In this document: positions 1 through 6,281 of the stretch, one piece after another
Position numbering within the stretch: the first letter of the stretch is position 1
How the letters are laid out: every line of letters starts with the position of its first letter
DNA from: Legionellaceae bacterium
Lineage (GTDB): Bacteria > Pseudomonadota > Gammaproteobacteria > Legionellales > Legionellaceae
Length of the DNA stretch: 6,295 nucleotides
Direction: 5' to 3'
Assembly: GCA_947473535.1 (NCBI GenBank)
Contig: CANJFK010000070.1
Coordinates: forward strand, 1-6,295
Position numbers and translations under genes: made by a program
The notes under the pieces: generated by a model
Told to the model about the DNA's origin: nothing
Seen by the model: the letters and a program-made list of their open reading frames with translations, nothing else
Databases searched by the model: none

Positions 1-20
1 ACACTTTATCTTTTTATTGT

Positions 21-152
21 TCATGTCACATTCTCTTGTGGAGTACGATAAGCCTCGCCTGTTGCTAACATAGCCCAAATAACACGAGCATTTTTATTGG
101 CTAGAGCCACTGCTGCCTTGTTATAACCACAACGATGTTTTTTGTCAGCAAG
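21..152 (-). pseudogene. IS110-family transposase, C-terminal remnant
   Basis: Reading the minus strand gives about 42 residues ending at a TGA stop at 21-23. They contain the stretch NKAAVALANKNARVIWAML followed by a short polar tail. NKAAVALANK-type sequence is typical of the extreme C-terminus of IS110/IS1111-type (DEDD) transposases, just after the Transposase_20 domain. The RuvC-like DEDD domain and the serine-containing Transposase_20 region are both absent. The recognisable similarity ends at about 150, where the palindromic repeat at 145-181 begins, although the frame stays open to about 248. This is therefore a decayed 3' fragment and not a functional gene. Sequence left of 21 may include the right end of the element, but no boundary can be seen. 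Family assignment is from motif recognition alone and is fairly secure. Confidence 0.75.
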
Positions 153-181
153 CGTAGCCTTGATGAAGCACGGCGTAATCA
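145..181 (-). repeat. Short palindromic repeat, copy A
   Basis: Read on the minus strand, this 37-base stretch matches the plus strand of 264-300 at 34 positions, so the two copies form an inverted repeat separated by 82 bases. Its core is partly palindromic: CCTTGAT on the plus strand at 157-163 faces ATCACGG at 178-184, with one mismatch. Size, imperfect symmetry and recurrence resemble REP-like intergenic repeats. The left end overlaps the last recognisable codons of the IS110 remnant. Confidence 0.7.
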
Positions 182-250
182 CGGCCTGCTGTCTCCGATA
201 AACATTGACCGCCGTTGTGTTTTTTAGAGCAATATCAATTGATTTAATTC

Positions 251-289
251 AATAAATAAACCTTGATTACGCGTTGCTTCATCAAGGCT
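251..289 (-). terminator. Possible intrinsic terminator of the dehydrogenase operon
   Basis: On the minus strand, AGCCTTGAT (289-281) can pair with ATCAAGGTT (267-259), giving about 9 bp including one G-U pair around a 13-base loop. It is followed at once by a T-rich tract, TTTATTTATT, ending near 251. It lies about 40 bases after the stop codon of the unknown gene at 331. The stem is not GC-rich and the T tract is interrupted, so strength is uncertain. The same bases belong to palindromic repeat B, so termination may be a secondary use of the repeat. Confidence 0.4.
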
Positions 290-300
290 ACGCTTGGTGA
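264..300 (+). repeat. Short palindromic repeat, copy B
   Basis: This is the second copy of the 37-base repeat, in the opposite orientation to copy A, with three differences. It sits inside a larger nested palindrome. The inner arms are CCTTGAT at 261-267 and ATCAAGG at 281-287. The outer arms are ATTCAATAA at 247-255 and TTATTGAAT at 302-310. The complete unit would therefore be about 64 bases, 247-310. It lies just beyond the stop of the last operon gene, a common location for REP-like elements. Confidence 0.7.
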
Positions 301-330
301 ATTATTGAATCGCCTATTCCCATCTGCCCG

Positions 331-1509
331 CTAGGTTAATGATTGCGCTAATGAGGTGGGTATTATTTTCCCAGCATAAGATTGAGTCAGTGCGATTTGA
401 ATTGGACTGTCCGTTTTGTTTAATTCCTCAATTAAATCAATTTCTGACCAATGAGCCGGAAAATCATGAACTGCGCTTAAAACGGCAGTAAATTGCTGCG
501 TATTGCCTTGCCAAAATGAACAGTATTGTTGACTTTTATTGGCTAAATCCTCGAGCCTGGCATAAACACTGTCTCCTGTTTTTCCTAATGCGAGCAATTT
601 TGTTCTAGACGCCGGCATGCTAAGCGCGTGTACTGTTTTTTCAGGAAACCAGCTCGGGGATGTGAATAGTTTATATAATAAGCTTTCTGGGGTACTGGTT
701 GCATTTACCAAGGCGTTGGTAAATGACGTTTCATGGTCTTCAAATAACTGATTCACTGCATCGATAATTGTTGTTGCGTCCTCTCTGTTACTGAAATAGC
801 CCGGTTTGCTGTGTTCCATAGACTGAATACGGTTAAGAATGGCTGCTGTCAAATCATTGGGATAGGCTTTGAGTCGATGCTTCGCTAGCGCATGTTCATG
901 CTCAACAATCATGCCAAGGCTTATTCCAGTTAAGAAAATGTGTTTGAAGAGGAGCCTGCGTGGGGCATAATAAATTAGAATCCGTCTTTTCAGGTCAAGG
1001 ATATCATGACACGCCGAAAGCGTATTTTGATTATTAAAAAGTAAGGAATTAATGAAGCTCTTTAGCATTTCAAAATTTTCTTTATCTTTGTGATTACGCC
1101 AGACTATAGCGGCCAATAGATTGGGGGATTCTGTGGTTTTCCGCAGAGCTTGTTCGAGTATGCATTTGGTCGGTAGAGCCAATGGTTTGCATAATGCCGT
1201 GATTCCACACGGTTCTAATTTATTCATGATATCTGACAATTGAGTGTGGAACGACTCAAGGAGTTGATCTATCGTTGTTTTATTGTTGAGTAGTGCAGCA
1301 AGCTTATTTGGGCCAAGTATTTGCAACAATTCATTCAATGCGTCAATACCCAGGTGCTGTGCTGCGATTTGTACATCCAATGCACTCGTTATCAGGGGGG
1401 CAAGTACTTTTTCTGATTGTAATGAGCAAATGAGAGTATCAATTTGCTCAGCTGTTTTACCTTTGATGAGCGTCTGGAGTGTAAGTGACGGTTCAGGTAA
1501 TATTTTCAT
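331..1509 (-). CDS. Unrecognised helical protein, last gene of the dehydrogenase operon
   Basis: This gene encodes 392 residues that I do not recognise. The ATG at 1509 is chosen because AAGGGGG (1520-1526) lies 10 bases upstream. An in-frame TTG at 1518 is only one base from that site and is unlikely. The sequence is rich in Leu, Ala, Ile and Lys and looks mostly alpha-helical. The first ~110 residues show three spaced copies of a similar hydrophobic pattern (about 23-40, 58-75 and 91-107), suggesting a helical-repeat N-terminus. A basic, hydrophobic stretch lies at about 174-202 (KRRILIYYAPRRLLFKHIF onward), but it is too charged for a clear membrane helix. No signal peptide or catalytic motif is visible. 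The start is 24 bases after the E2 stop, so it is probably cotranscribed with E1 and E2. It follows E2 where E3 (lipoamide dehydrogenase) often sits, but has no FAD/NAD Rossmann motif or CxxxxC redox pair, so it is not E3. Function unknown. Confidence 0.8.
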   Translation of the reverse strand: MKILPEPSLTLQTLIKGKTAEQIDTLICSLQSEKVLAPLITSALDVQIAAQHLGIDALNELLQILGPNKLAALLNNKTTIDQLLESFHTQLSDIMNKLEPCGITALCKPLALPTKCILEQALRKTTESPNLLAAIVWRNHKDKENFEMLKSFINSLLFNNQNTLSACHDILDLKRRILIYYAPRRLLFKHIFLTGISLGMIVEHEHALAKHRLKAYPNDLTAAILNRIQSMEHSKPGYFSNREDATTIIDAVNQLFEDHETSFTNALVNATSTPESLLYKLFTSPSWFPEKTVHALSMPASRTKLLALGKTGDSVYARLEDLANKSQQYCSFWQGNTQQFTAVLSAVHDFPAHWSEIDLIEELNKTDSPIQIALTQSYAGKIIPTSLAQSLT

Positions 1510-1519
1510 CGTTCGCAAG

Positions 1520-1526
1520 CCCCCTT
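1520..1526 (-). promoter_or_regulatory. Ribosome binding site of the unknown gene
   Basis: AAGGGGG on the minus strand differs from AAGGAGG at one base and lies 10 bases before the ATG at 1509. It decides for that ATG over the TTG at 1518. Confidence 0.65.
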
Positions 1527-1533
1527 ATTTTAT

Positions 1534-2646
1534 TTATGGTTTTTGTAACGACTCCATGATGGCACCTAAAAATCGGGTTGCTTCACCACCCGTTACAGCA
1601 CGGTGATCGAAGCTTAACGACAGGGGTAACAAGCGATGCGCTACAATGTTTCCATTAGTACAGACAACGCCATGGTACAAACGACCAACAGCAAGAATGG
1701 CCACCATGGGTGGTACAATAATCGGGCTTGCAAATCGGCCGGCAAATTTACCAAAATTTGATAGCGTGATGGTGGCACCTTTCAGTTTGTCTGCAGGTAC
1801 TGCGCGTGCTTGCACGGCACTTTTGTAGTCATTGATGGTTTGTCGCAAAGCAATGTCTGCGTGTTGCGCTATATCATGAATCACAGGGACGAAAAGGCCT
1901 TCATCACTATCCATTGCAATCCCTAAATGGATTTGATCAAAACATTTACGGGCACCATGTGTTGTATCAAACCAAGCGTTGAGTGCGGGCTCTTGTTGGC
2001 AGGCAAATTTGATTGCCTGAATAAGGCGTATGGTAATGTCTGTTTGTTGTTGCCAGCATTCAATATCAGCTTCATCAAAAATGCTGACAGGGACAACGTC
2101 CTGATGGGACTGAACCATGCTATTTAGCATGGCGCGACGAACGCCTCGCAACGGTTCGAATCCCTCAGGAGGCTGTGATTTTTTATCGGCCTCACGCTGC
2201 ACATCGTCACGGGTAACCATACCGTGTTCACCCGTGCCGGTTATCGTGCTCAAATTAACGGCTAACTTTTTTGCAAGCATGCGTACGGCGGGTGTTGCTT
2301 TTGCTCGATTGGTATTAGCATGTCCTGAGCCAATAATAAAATGATCGTCACTGACCTCATTGCTTTCTTCAAGATTTCCGACGACGGTTCCTTTGTCTAC
2401 CCTTGTCGACATTTCCGCGGCGAAAGATACTAATGGATCGCCGGTTTTTATCACATCACCCGGTTTCCCATAAATTTTTACAATAGTGCCACTTTGTGGG
2501 CAGGGAACATCAACGACGGCTTTCGCAGTTTCCATCGAAACAAGCGGTTGATCGAGGTTTACCGTATCGCCTTCTTTAACAAACCACTCATGAATTTCAG
2601 CATCTGGCAAACCTTCGCCTAAGTCAGGTAAATTGAAAATATTCAT
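1534..2646 (-). CDS. pdhC: Dihydrolipoamide acyltransferase, E2 of 2-oxoacid dehydrogenase
   Basis: E2 forms the core of the complex. Its swinging lipoyl arm takes the acyl group from E1 and the C-terminal domain passes it to CoA. The protein has 370 residues in the usual order. One lipoyl domain spans about 1-77, with the lipoylated lysine predicted at K42 in METAKAVVDV. A variable linker follows. A peripheral subunit-binding domain spans about 115-150 (ATPAVRMLAKKL to TRDDVQ). The catalytic acyltransferase domain runs from about 165 to the end. The active-site motif reads SFDHRAVTGG: His348 is present, but the Asp of the usual HxxxDG is Thr352. The start ATG shares one base with the E1 beta stop (TAATG), and GGAG at 2652-2655 is its ribosome binding site. 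The METAKAVVDV wording resembles branched-chain-type E2s, so the acyl substrate (acetyl or branched-chain) is not certain. Confidence 0.93.
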   Translation of the reverse strand: MNIFNLPDLGEGLPDAEIHEWFVKEGDTVNLDQPLVSMETAKAVVDVPCPQSGTIVKIYGKPGDVIKTGDPLVSFAAEMSTRVDKGTVVGNLEESNEVSDDHFIIGSGHANTNRAKATPAVRMLAKKLAVNLSTITGTGEHGMVTRDDVQREADKKSQPPEGFEPLRGVRRAMLNSMVQSHQDVVPVSIFDEADIECWQQQTDITIRLIQAIKFACQQEPALNAWFDTTHGARKCFDQIHLGIAMDSDEGLFVPVIHDIAQHADIALRQTINDYKSAVQARAVPADKLKGATITLSNFGKFAGRFASPIIVPPMVAILAVGRLYHGVVCTNGNIVAHRLLPLSLSFDHRAVTGGEATRFLGAIMESLQKP

Positions 2647-3623
2647 TATTGCTCCATTAATCCCATGACACTTGTCTTGATGCGTGCAACGCTGGGTATA
2701 TAGTGTTTTTCTAATTGAAAATACGGCATAACGACATCATAACCGGTGACTCGCTGGACAGGCGCGAGCAGTGATGACATGCAATTTTCCATGATTTGAG
2801 CTGATATTTCAGCGCCTACGCCACCTGTTTTTGCCCCCTCATGGACAATGACACATCGGCCTGTTTTTTCCACGGAAGATAGAATGGTTTCGATGTCGAG
2901 TGGCTTGATCGTTGCCACATCAATAACCTCACAGGACAAACCGTCGTTGCCTAATTGTTTCGCTGCTTGCATGGTTTCATGCATGCTCGCACCCCAACTG
3001 ATTAGCGTAATATCATCGCCTTGTTGGAGCGTGAAACATTTGCCTATCGGTAACGCTATTCCATCATCTTCGACGGGCTGCTTGACCAATCGGTAAATTC
3101 GTTTAGGTTCAAGAAAGATGACGGGATCAGGATTGCGTATCGCTGCGAGTAATAAGCCATAGGCACGTTTAGGCGAAGAAGGGATGACGACTTGCAGACC
3201 CGGTATGTGGGCAAACAATGCTTCCGTGCTTTCGGAGTGGTGCTCCGGCGCGCGAATGCCACCACCAAATGGCGCTCGAAATACGAGTGGGCAATGTAAT
3301 CGCCCCCGTGTACGGTTACGCATTCGAGCAGCATGTGAAATAATTTGGTTCATTGCCGGGTAAATAAAACCCATGAATTGAAATTCAGCAACAGGTTTTA
3401 ATCCTTGCGTTGACATGCCGATAGCAAGGCCTGCGATCATCGATTCGGCCAATGGAGAATCAAAGACTCGCTTCTCACCGAAACGCTCTTGTAACCCCTG
3501 GGTTGCACGAAACACACCGCCATTCTTGCCTACATCTTCTCCAAATACAACGACATTTTCGTCATGAGCCAATTCATAAGCCAACGCTTGGGTAACCGCT
3601 TCTACCAGGGTGATATCAGCCAT
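2646..3623 (-). CDS. pdhB: 2-Oxoacid (pyruvate) dehydrogenase E1 beta subunit
   Basis: With E1 alpha this subunit forms the thiamine-diphosphate enzyme that decarboxylates the 2-oxoacid and acylates the lipoyl group of E2. The 325-residue length is normal for the family. The N-terminal pyrimidine-binding domain (about 1-175) shows VVVFGEDVG, then DSPLAES with Glu60, the residue expected to activate the cofactor's aminopyrimidine ring, and the paired histidines of EHHSES (128-129). The C-terminal transketolase-C domain (about 195-320) starts with DDITLISWGASM. I start at the ATG at 3623 because GGAGG (3633-3637) is 9 bases upstream and the protein then begins MADITLVEAV, as in homologues. A GTG or ATG further upstream would add 12 residues that do not look like the family. 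The start overlaps the E1 alpha stop by 8 bases and the stop touches the E2 start, which favours coupled translation and equal subunit supply. Confidence 0.94.
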   Translation of the reverse strand: MADITLVEAVTQALAYELAHDENVVVFGEDVGKNGGVFRATQGLQERFGEKRVFDSPLAESMIAGLAIGMSTQGLKPVAEFQFMGFIYPAMNQIISHAARMRNRTRGRLHCPLVFRAPFGGGIRAPEHHSESTEALFAHIPGLQVVIPSSPKRAYGLLLAAIRNPDPVIFLEPKRIYRLVKQPVEDDGIALPIGKCFTLQQGDDITLISWGASMHETMQAAKQLGNDGLSCEVIDVATIKPLDIETILSSVEKTGRCVIVHEGAKTGGVGAEISAQIMENCMSSLLAPVQRVTGYDVVMPYFQLEKHYIPSVARIKTSVMGLMEQ

Positions 3624-4692
3624 GAGCGGCTTCCTCCATTGCAACGGCGCGTTGCTCAATTAAGTAATCAGGGAGCGTTGCAAAATGGTAGTCAAATGCG
3701 CTACTAATCGGTTGTGATGGGCGATTTAAATACTCATCAACAGCCTGTTGAACGTCTTGTGAGCACGCCTGAATTAATTCTTCTTCTTGCGAGTCACTCC
3801 ATAGTTTTTGTTGTGTTAGATAATGTTTAAACCGGCCAATTGGCTCTTGAAGTATCGCTTTATCGACGTCGTTTTTTGGTTGATATCGGGTTGCGTCATC
3901 TGCTGTGGTATGATCACATAAACGATAGGTCATGGCTTCAATTAACGTTGGTCCTTCCCCACGACGGGCTTTTTCAATGGCGACACCTATAAGTTGCCGG
4001 GTCGCGAGAATATCATTACCGTCGACTTGAACGCCCTCAAACCCCGCAGCAATCGCTTTTTGTGCAATCGTTTGTGTGGCTGTTTGCTGGTTAATATTGA
4101 CCGAAATGGCCCATTGATTGTTGTTCACAACAAAAACAACCGGTAGATTCCAAATGCCTGCTACATTCAACGCTTCATAAAAATCACCTTCGGATGTACC
4201 ACCGTCGCCTATGCAAACCACGGCGACTCTTGCTTGTTTACGATATTGAAATGCAAAGGCAACCCCTGTTGCATGTAAACATTGCGATGCGATCGGGACG
4301 CAAATGGGGAGATCCTCCGAATCACAAGCAAACTGGCTCCCGCGCTCATCACCACCCCAATAAGCTAGGATTTCTGACATCTTAACGCCACGCTGAAATT
4401 GAGCTGCATAATCGCGATAATAAGGAACAAAGACGTCCTCAGCGCGCATGGCATGGCCAATTGCCGTTGAAATGGCTTCTTGACCGTTAATGGGTGCGTA
4501 AGTTCCCATTTTACCCGTCCGTTGAAGTGCGATAGCTTTTTTGTCAAATAGGCGTGTACGAACCATCGTACAATAGAGCTCAAGCAGGGCGGTTTTGTCG
4601 TGAGCCCAGGAGGGCAGGCTACCACAAAGTTCACCACTGTGATTGAGTACCTGAGTGTACGGTATTTCAAAGCGGGCAACGACTGTTGTCAC
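3616..4692 (-). CDS. pdhA: 2-Oxoacid (pyruvate) dehydrogenase E1 alpha subunit
   Basis: This is the cofactor-binding partner of E1 beta, 358 residues from the GTG at 4692. That GTG has AAGGAG (4701-4706) 8 bases upstream and gives the expected N-terminus TTVVARFEIPYTQ. An upstream ATG at 4761 would add 23 residues with no family likeness and no good ribosome site. Family landmarks are LQRTGKMGTYAPINGQEA (57-73), YWGGDERGS (111-119) and the thiamine-diphosphate/Mg motif from GDGGTSEGDF (162-171) to NNNQWAIS (190-197). The phosphorylation-loop region YRLCDHTTADDATRY (256-270) carries the catalytic histidine (His261). The DHTTADD wording resembles both the alpha/beta-type bacterial pyruvate dehydrogenases and branched-chain 2-oxoacid dehydrogenases. 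Pyruvate is my preferred substrate, with 2-oxoisovalerate the alternative. It is the first gene of the operon, divergent from pabB. It is unrelated to the homodimeric AceE-type E1 of E. coli. Confidence 0.93.
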   Translation of the reverse strand: MTTVVARFEIPYTQVLNHSGELCGSLPSWAHDKTALLELYCTMVRTRLFDKKAIALQRTGKMGTYAPINGQEAISTAIGHAMRAEDVFVPYYRDYAAQFQRGVKMSEILAYWGGDERGSQFACDSEDLPICVPIASQCLHATGVAFAFQYRKQARVAVVCIGDGGTSEGDFYEALNVAGIWNLPVVFVVNNNQWAISVNINQQTATQTIAQKAIAAGFEGVQVDGNDILATRQLIGVAIEKARRGEGPTLIEAMTYRLCDHTTADDATRYQPKNDVDKAILQEPIGRFKHYLTQQKLWSDSQEEELIQACSQDVQQAVDEYLNRPSQPISSAFDYHFATLPDYLIEQRAVAMEEAAHG

Positions 4693-4700
4693 AGCTTCAT

Positions 4701-4706
4701 CTCCTT
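4701..4706 (-). promoter_or_regulatory. Ribosome binding site setting the E1 alpha GTG start
   Basis: AAGGAG on the minus strand lies 8 bases before the GTG at 4692. It is the only strong site upstream of the conserved N-terminus, so it fixes the start despite the non-ATG codon. Confidence 0.8.
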
Positions 4707-4763
4707 CATAAGCAATACTATCGAGATAGAATACCCATATTTTTTTACAAAAACCAGTCAATC

Positions 4764-4793
4764 TTGCATGTATATAGCGGTACTCCGTATAAT
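4764..4793 (+). promoter_or_regulatory. Predicted sigma70 promoter of pabB
   Basis: A TTGCAT -35 box (4764-4769) and a perfect TATAAT -10 box (4788-4793) are separated by 18 bases. Transcription would start near 4800, leaving a leader of about 25 bases before the GTG at 4825. This is the best promoter match I see in the window. Activity is inferred from consensus only. Confidence 0.65.
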
Positions 4794-4814
4794 CGCAGGC
4801 TATATATTTTACAA
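4786..4814 (-). promoter_or_regulatory. Possible opposing promoter of the dehydrogenase operon
   Basis: On the minus strand a TTGTAA -35 box (4814-4809) and a TATACG -10 box (4791-4786) are 17 bases apart. The start would be near 4779, giving a leader of about 87 bases before the E1 alpha GTG at 4692. The -10 box shares bases 4788-4791 with the pabB -10 box. The match is weaker than for pabB, and other AT-rich hexamers nearer the gene cannot be excluded. Confidence 0.35.
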
Positions 4815-4824
4815 AGAGAGTTTT

Positions 4825-6150
4825 GTGGACAAATTAACCGTTCACCCCTTGTCTTATTCAGATGACTTGATCAATCAGTATCAAACACTGAGTCATCTGC
4901 CCGGTTTTATTTTGCTTGAAAGCAGTGATAAACAACGTGGTCGCTATGACATCGTGACGGCTATGCCTTATGATGAATTTAAAATCATGAGTGACTCATC
5001 TGATATCAATGAGGCTTTTAGTCGGTTTCAACGTATGTTACCTAAGACTCATTCGTCATTGGATTTTCCATTTCAAGGTGGCGCAATGGGATACATGGCT
5101 TATGATTTTGGTGCAGTTCTTGCTGGTATTCGCTCACCAGTGCATCCATTGCTGCAAGACATTCCACTCATTGATATGCGTTTTTATGATTGGGCGATCA
5201 TAGCCGACCACAAAAAAAAACAGGTGCACTTGATCGCGGCACATCAACAACCTGAAACGGCCGCTCTGATTAAAGAGATCCTTGGGTATTGGGAGCGAAA
5301 GCCGCTTGTGTATCAACCGTTTAAATTGCAACAAACCTTTAGACCTGTCATTAGTAAACTCGATTATCAACAATCATTTCAAGCCATTCATCAAGCGTTA
5401 ACGCAGGGTAGGGCGTACCAAGTAAATTATACGCAACCCTTTATCGGTCAATATAGTGGTGATTCATGGGACGTTTACAAACGCATTAGACGAAGTAATC
5501 CAGTGCCTTTTGCTGTGTTTTTACGAGGAGCAGATTTTGAAATACTGAGTTTTTCGCCAGAACGTTTCTTAAGCATGGATAATGCCTTGGTTCAAGCATC
5601 GCCCATTAAAGGCACTTCAATCCGTTCAAATGATCCAAAAATAGATGAACACTTGCGTGCATCGCTGGTGTTAAGCGCCAAAGATCGTGCTGAAAATGTG
5701 ATGATTGTTGATTTACTTCGCAACGATTTGGGAAAAATTGCGAAACCAGGCAGTGTTCGAGTTACTGCGCTATGTGAGGTCATGAGTTTTAGCGCTGTAC
5801 ATCATTTGGTGAGCAATATTGAAGCCATTTGCATTGATGGTCTCACGCCCACGCAAGTTTTTGCTGCATGCTTTCCCGGCGGGTCAATTACCGGAGCCCC
5901 CAAGCGTGAGGCAATGTATATTATCAGCGAGCAAGAACGATTTGGTCGCGGTGTTTACTGCGGGAGCATTGGTTATTTTTCGTCACATGGCCGCTTTGAT
6001 AGCAATATTGCAATTCGAACCATAACGGCAACAAAAAATGCATTGTATATGGCCGCAGGCGGCGGCATCGTCATTGACTCAACGTGGGAGGATGAATATA
6101 AGGAGTGCTACACTAAAATCGAAGCGATTCTAAGTATTATTAATACCTGA
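4825..6150 (+). CDS. pabB: Aminodeoxychorismate synthase component I
   Basis: PabB converts chorismate and ammonia, normally supplied by the glutaminase PabA, into 4-amino-4-deoxychorismate, the precursor of p-aminobenzoate and folate. The protein has 441 residues from the GTG at 4825, close to E. coli PabB. The N-terminal domain holds LSHLPGFILLES (22-33). The chorismate-binding domain (about 175-438) shows SPERFL (244-249), PIKGT (260-264), DLLRNDLGKI (296-305), PGGSITGAPK (351-360) and AGGGIVIDST with the downstream acidic WEDEYKE. Lys262 in PIKGT is the nucleophile that separates PabB from anthranilate synthase TrpE, which has Ala there, so the call is firm. The GTG has a weak AAAGAGAG site (4813-4820). 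An in-frame ATG at 4768 lies on the -35 box and lacks a ribosome site, so I reject it. There is no fused PabA or PabC domain, and neither partner is in the window. A run of nine A lies at 5212-5220. Confidence 0.93.
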   Translation: MDKLTVHPLSYSDDLINQYQTLSHLPGFILLESSDKQRGRYDIVTAMPYDEFKIMSDSSDINEAFSRFQRMLPKTHSSLDFPFQGGAMGYMAYDFGAVLAGIRSPVHPLLQDIPLIDMRFYDWAIIADHKKKQVHLIAAHQQPETAALIKEILGYWERKPLVYQPFKLQQTFRPVISKLDYQQSFQAIHQALTQGRAYQVNYTQPFIGQYSGDSWDVYKRIRRSNPVPFAVFLRGADFEILSFSPERFLSMDNALVQASPIKGTSIRSNDPKIDEHLRASLVLSAKDRAENVMIVDLLRNDLGKIAKPGSVRVTALCEVMSFSAVHHLVSNIEAICIDGLTPTQVFAACFPGGSITGAPKREAMYIISEQERFGRGVYCGSIGYFSSHGRFDSNIAIRTITATKNALYMAAGGGIVIDSTWEDEYKECYTKIEAILSIINT

Positions 6151-6167
6151 ACACATGAAGCATTAAA

Positions 6168-6212
6168 TGATCCAAACAAAGGCTGATGATCACAATTTTT
6201 TTATTTTTTTTT
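6168..6212 (+). terminator. Weak possible terminator after pabB
   Basis: A short stem, TGATC (6168-6172) with GATCA (6188-6192), precedes two T runs, 6196-6202 and 6204-6212, broken by one A. The T tract is strong but the stem is only 5 bp with a 15-base loop, so this is a weak candidate. It begins 18 bases after the pabB stop. Confidence 0.3.
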
Positions 6213-6281
6213 AAAATGGCCAAAGCCGAATCACTGTTTGCTCATTAGCACCTTAGTTGGCAAATCTGCCCACTCTAAACT

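Noticed and set aside
319..335. Resemblance between CATCTGCCCGCTAGG and a similar stretch near 6262-6284
   Set aside because: Only about eight contiguous bases are shared, too few to claim a repeat or attachment site.
331..447. Glu-rich patch near the C-terminus of the unknown protein as a Dot/Icm effector signal
   Set aside because: The acidic patch (SEIDLIEEL, residues 355-363) is about 30 residues from the end, further than the usual E-block, and the last residues do not give a clear signal. The lineage guess alone is not enough.
1283..1606. Plus-strand open frame antisense to the unknown gene and E2
   Set aside because: It crosses two well-supported minus-strand genes, is Ser/Cys-rich without motifs, and is a shadow frame.
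4718..4729. Small palindrome CTATCGAGATAG in the E1 alpha leader as an operator
   Set aside because: The arms are only 5 bp and do not extend, and they match no operator I know, such as the PdhR site. Likely chance.
4693..4761. Upstream ATG start of E1 alpha at 4761
   Set aside because: The added 23 residues are not family-like, whereas the GTG at 4692 has AAGGAG at ideal spacing.
4600..4824. Upstream extension of pabB, including an in-frame ATG at 4768
   Set aside because: The extension overlaps E1 alpha in antisense, crosses the likely promoter, has no ribosome site and does not resemble PabB N-termini. GTG at 4825 gives the expected length.
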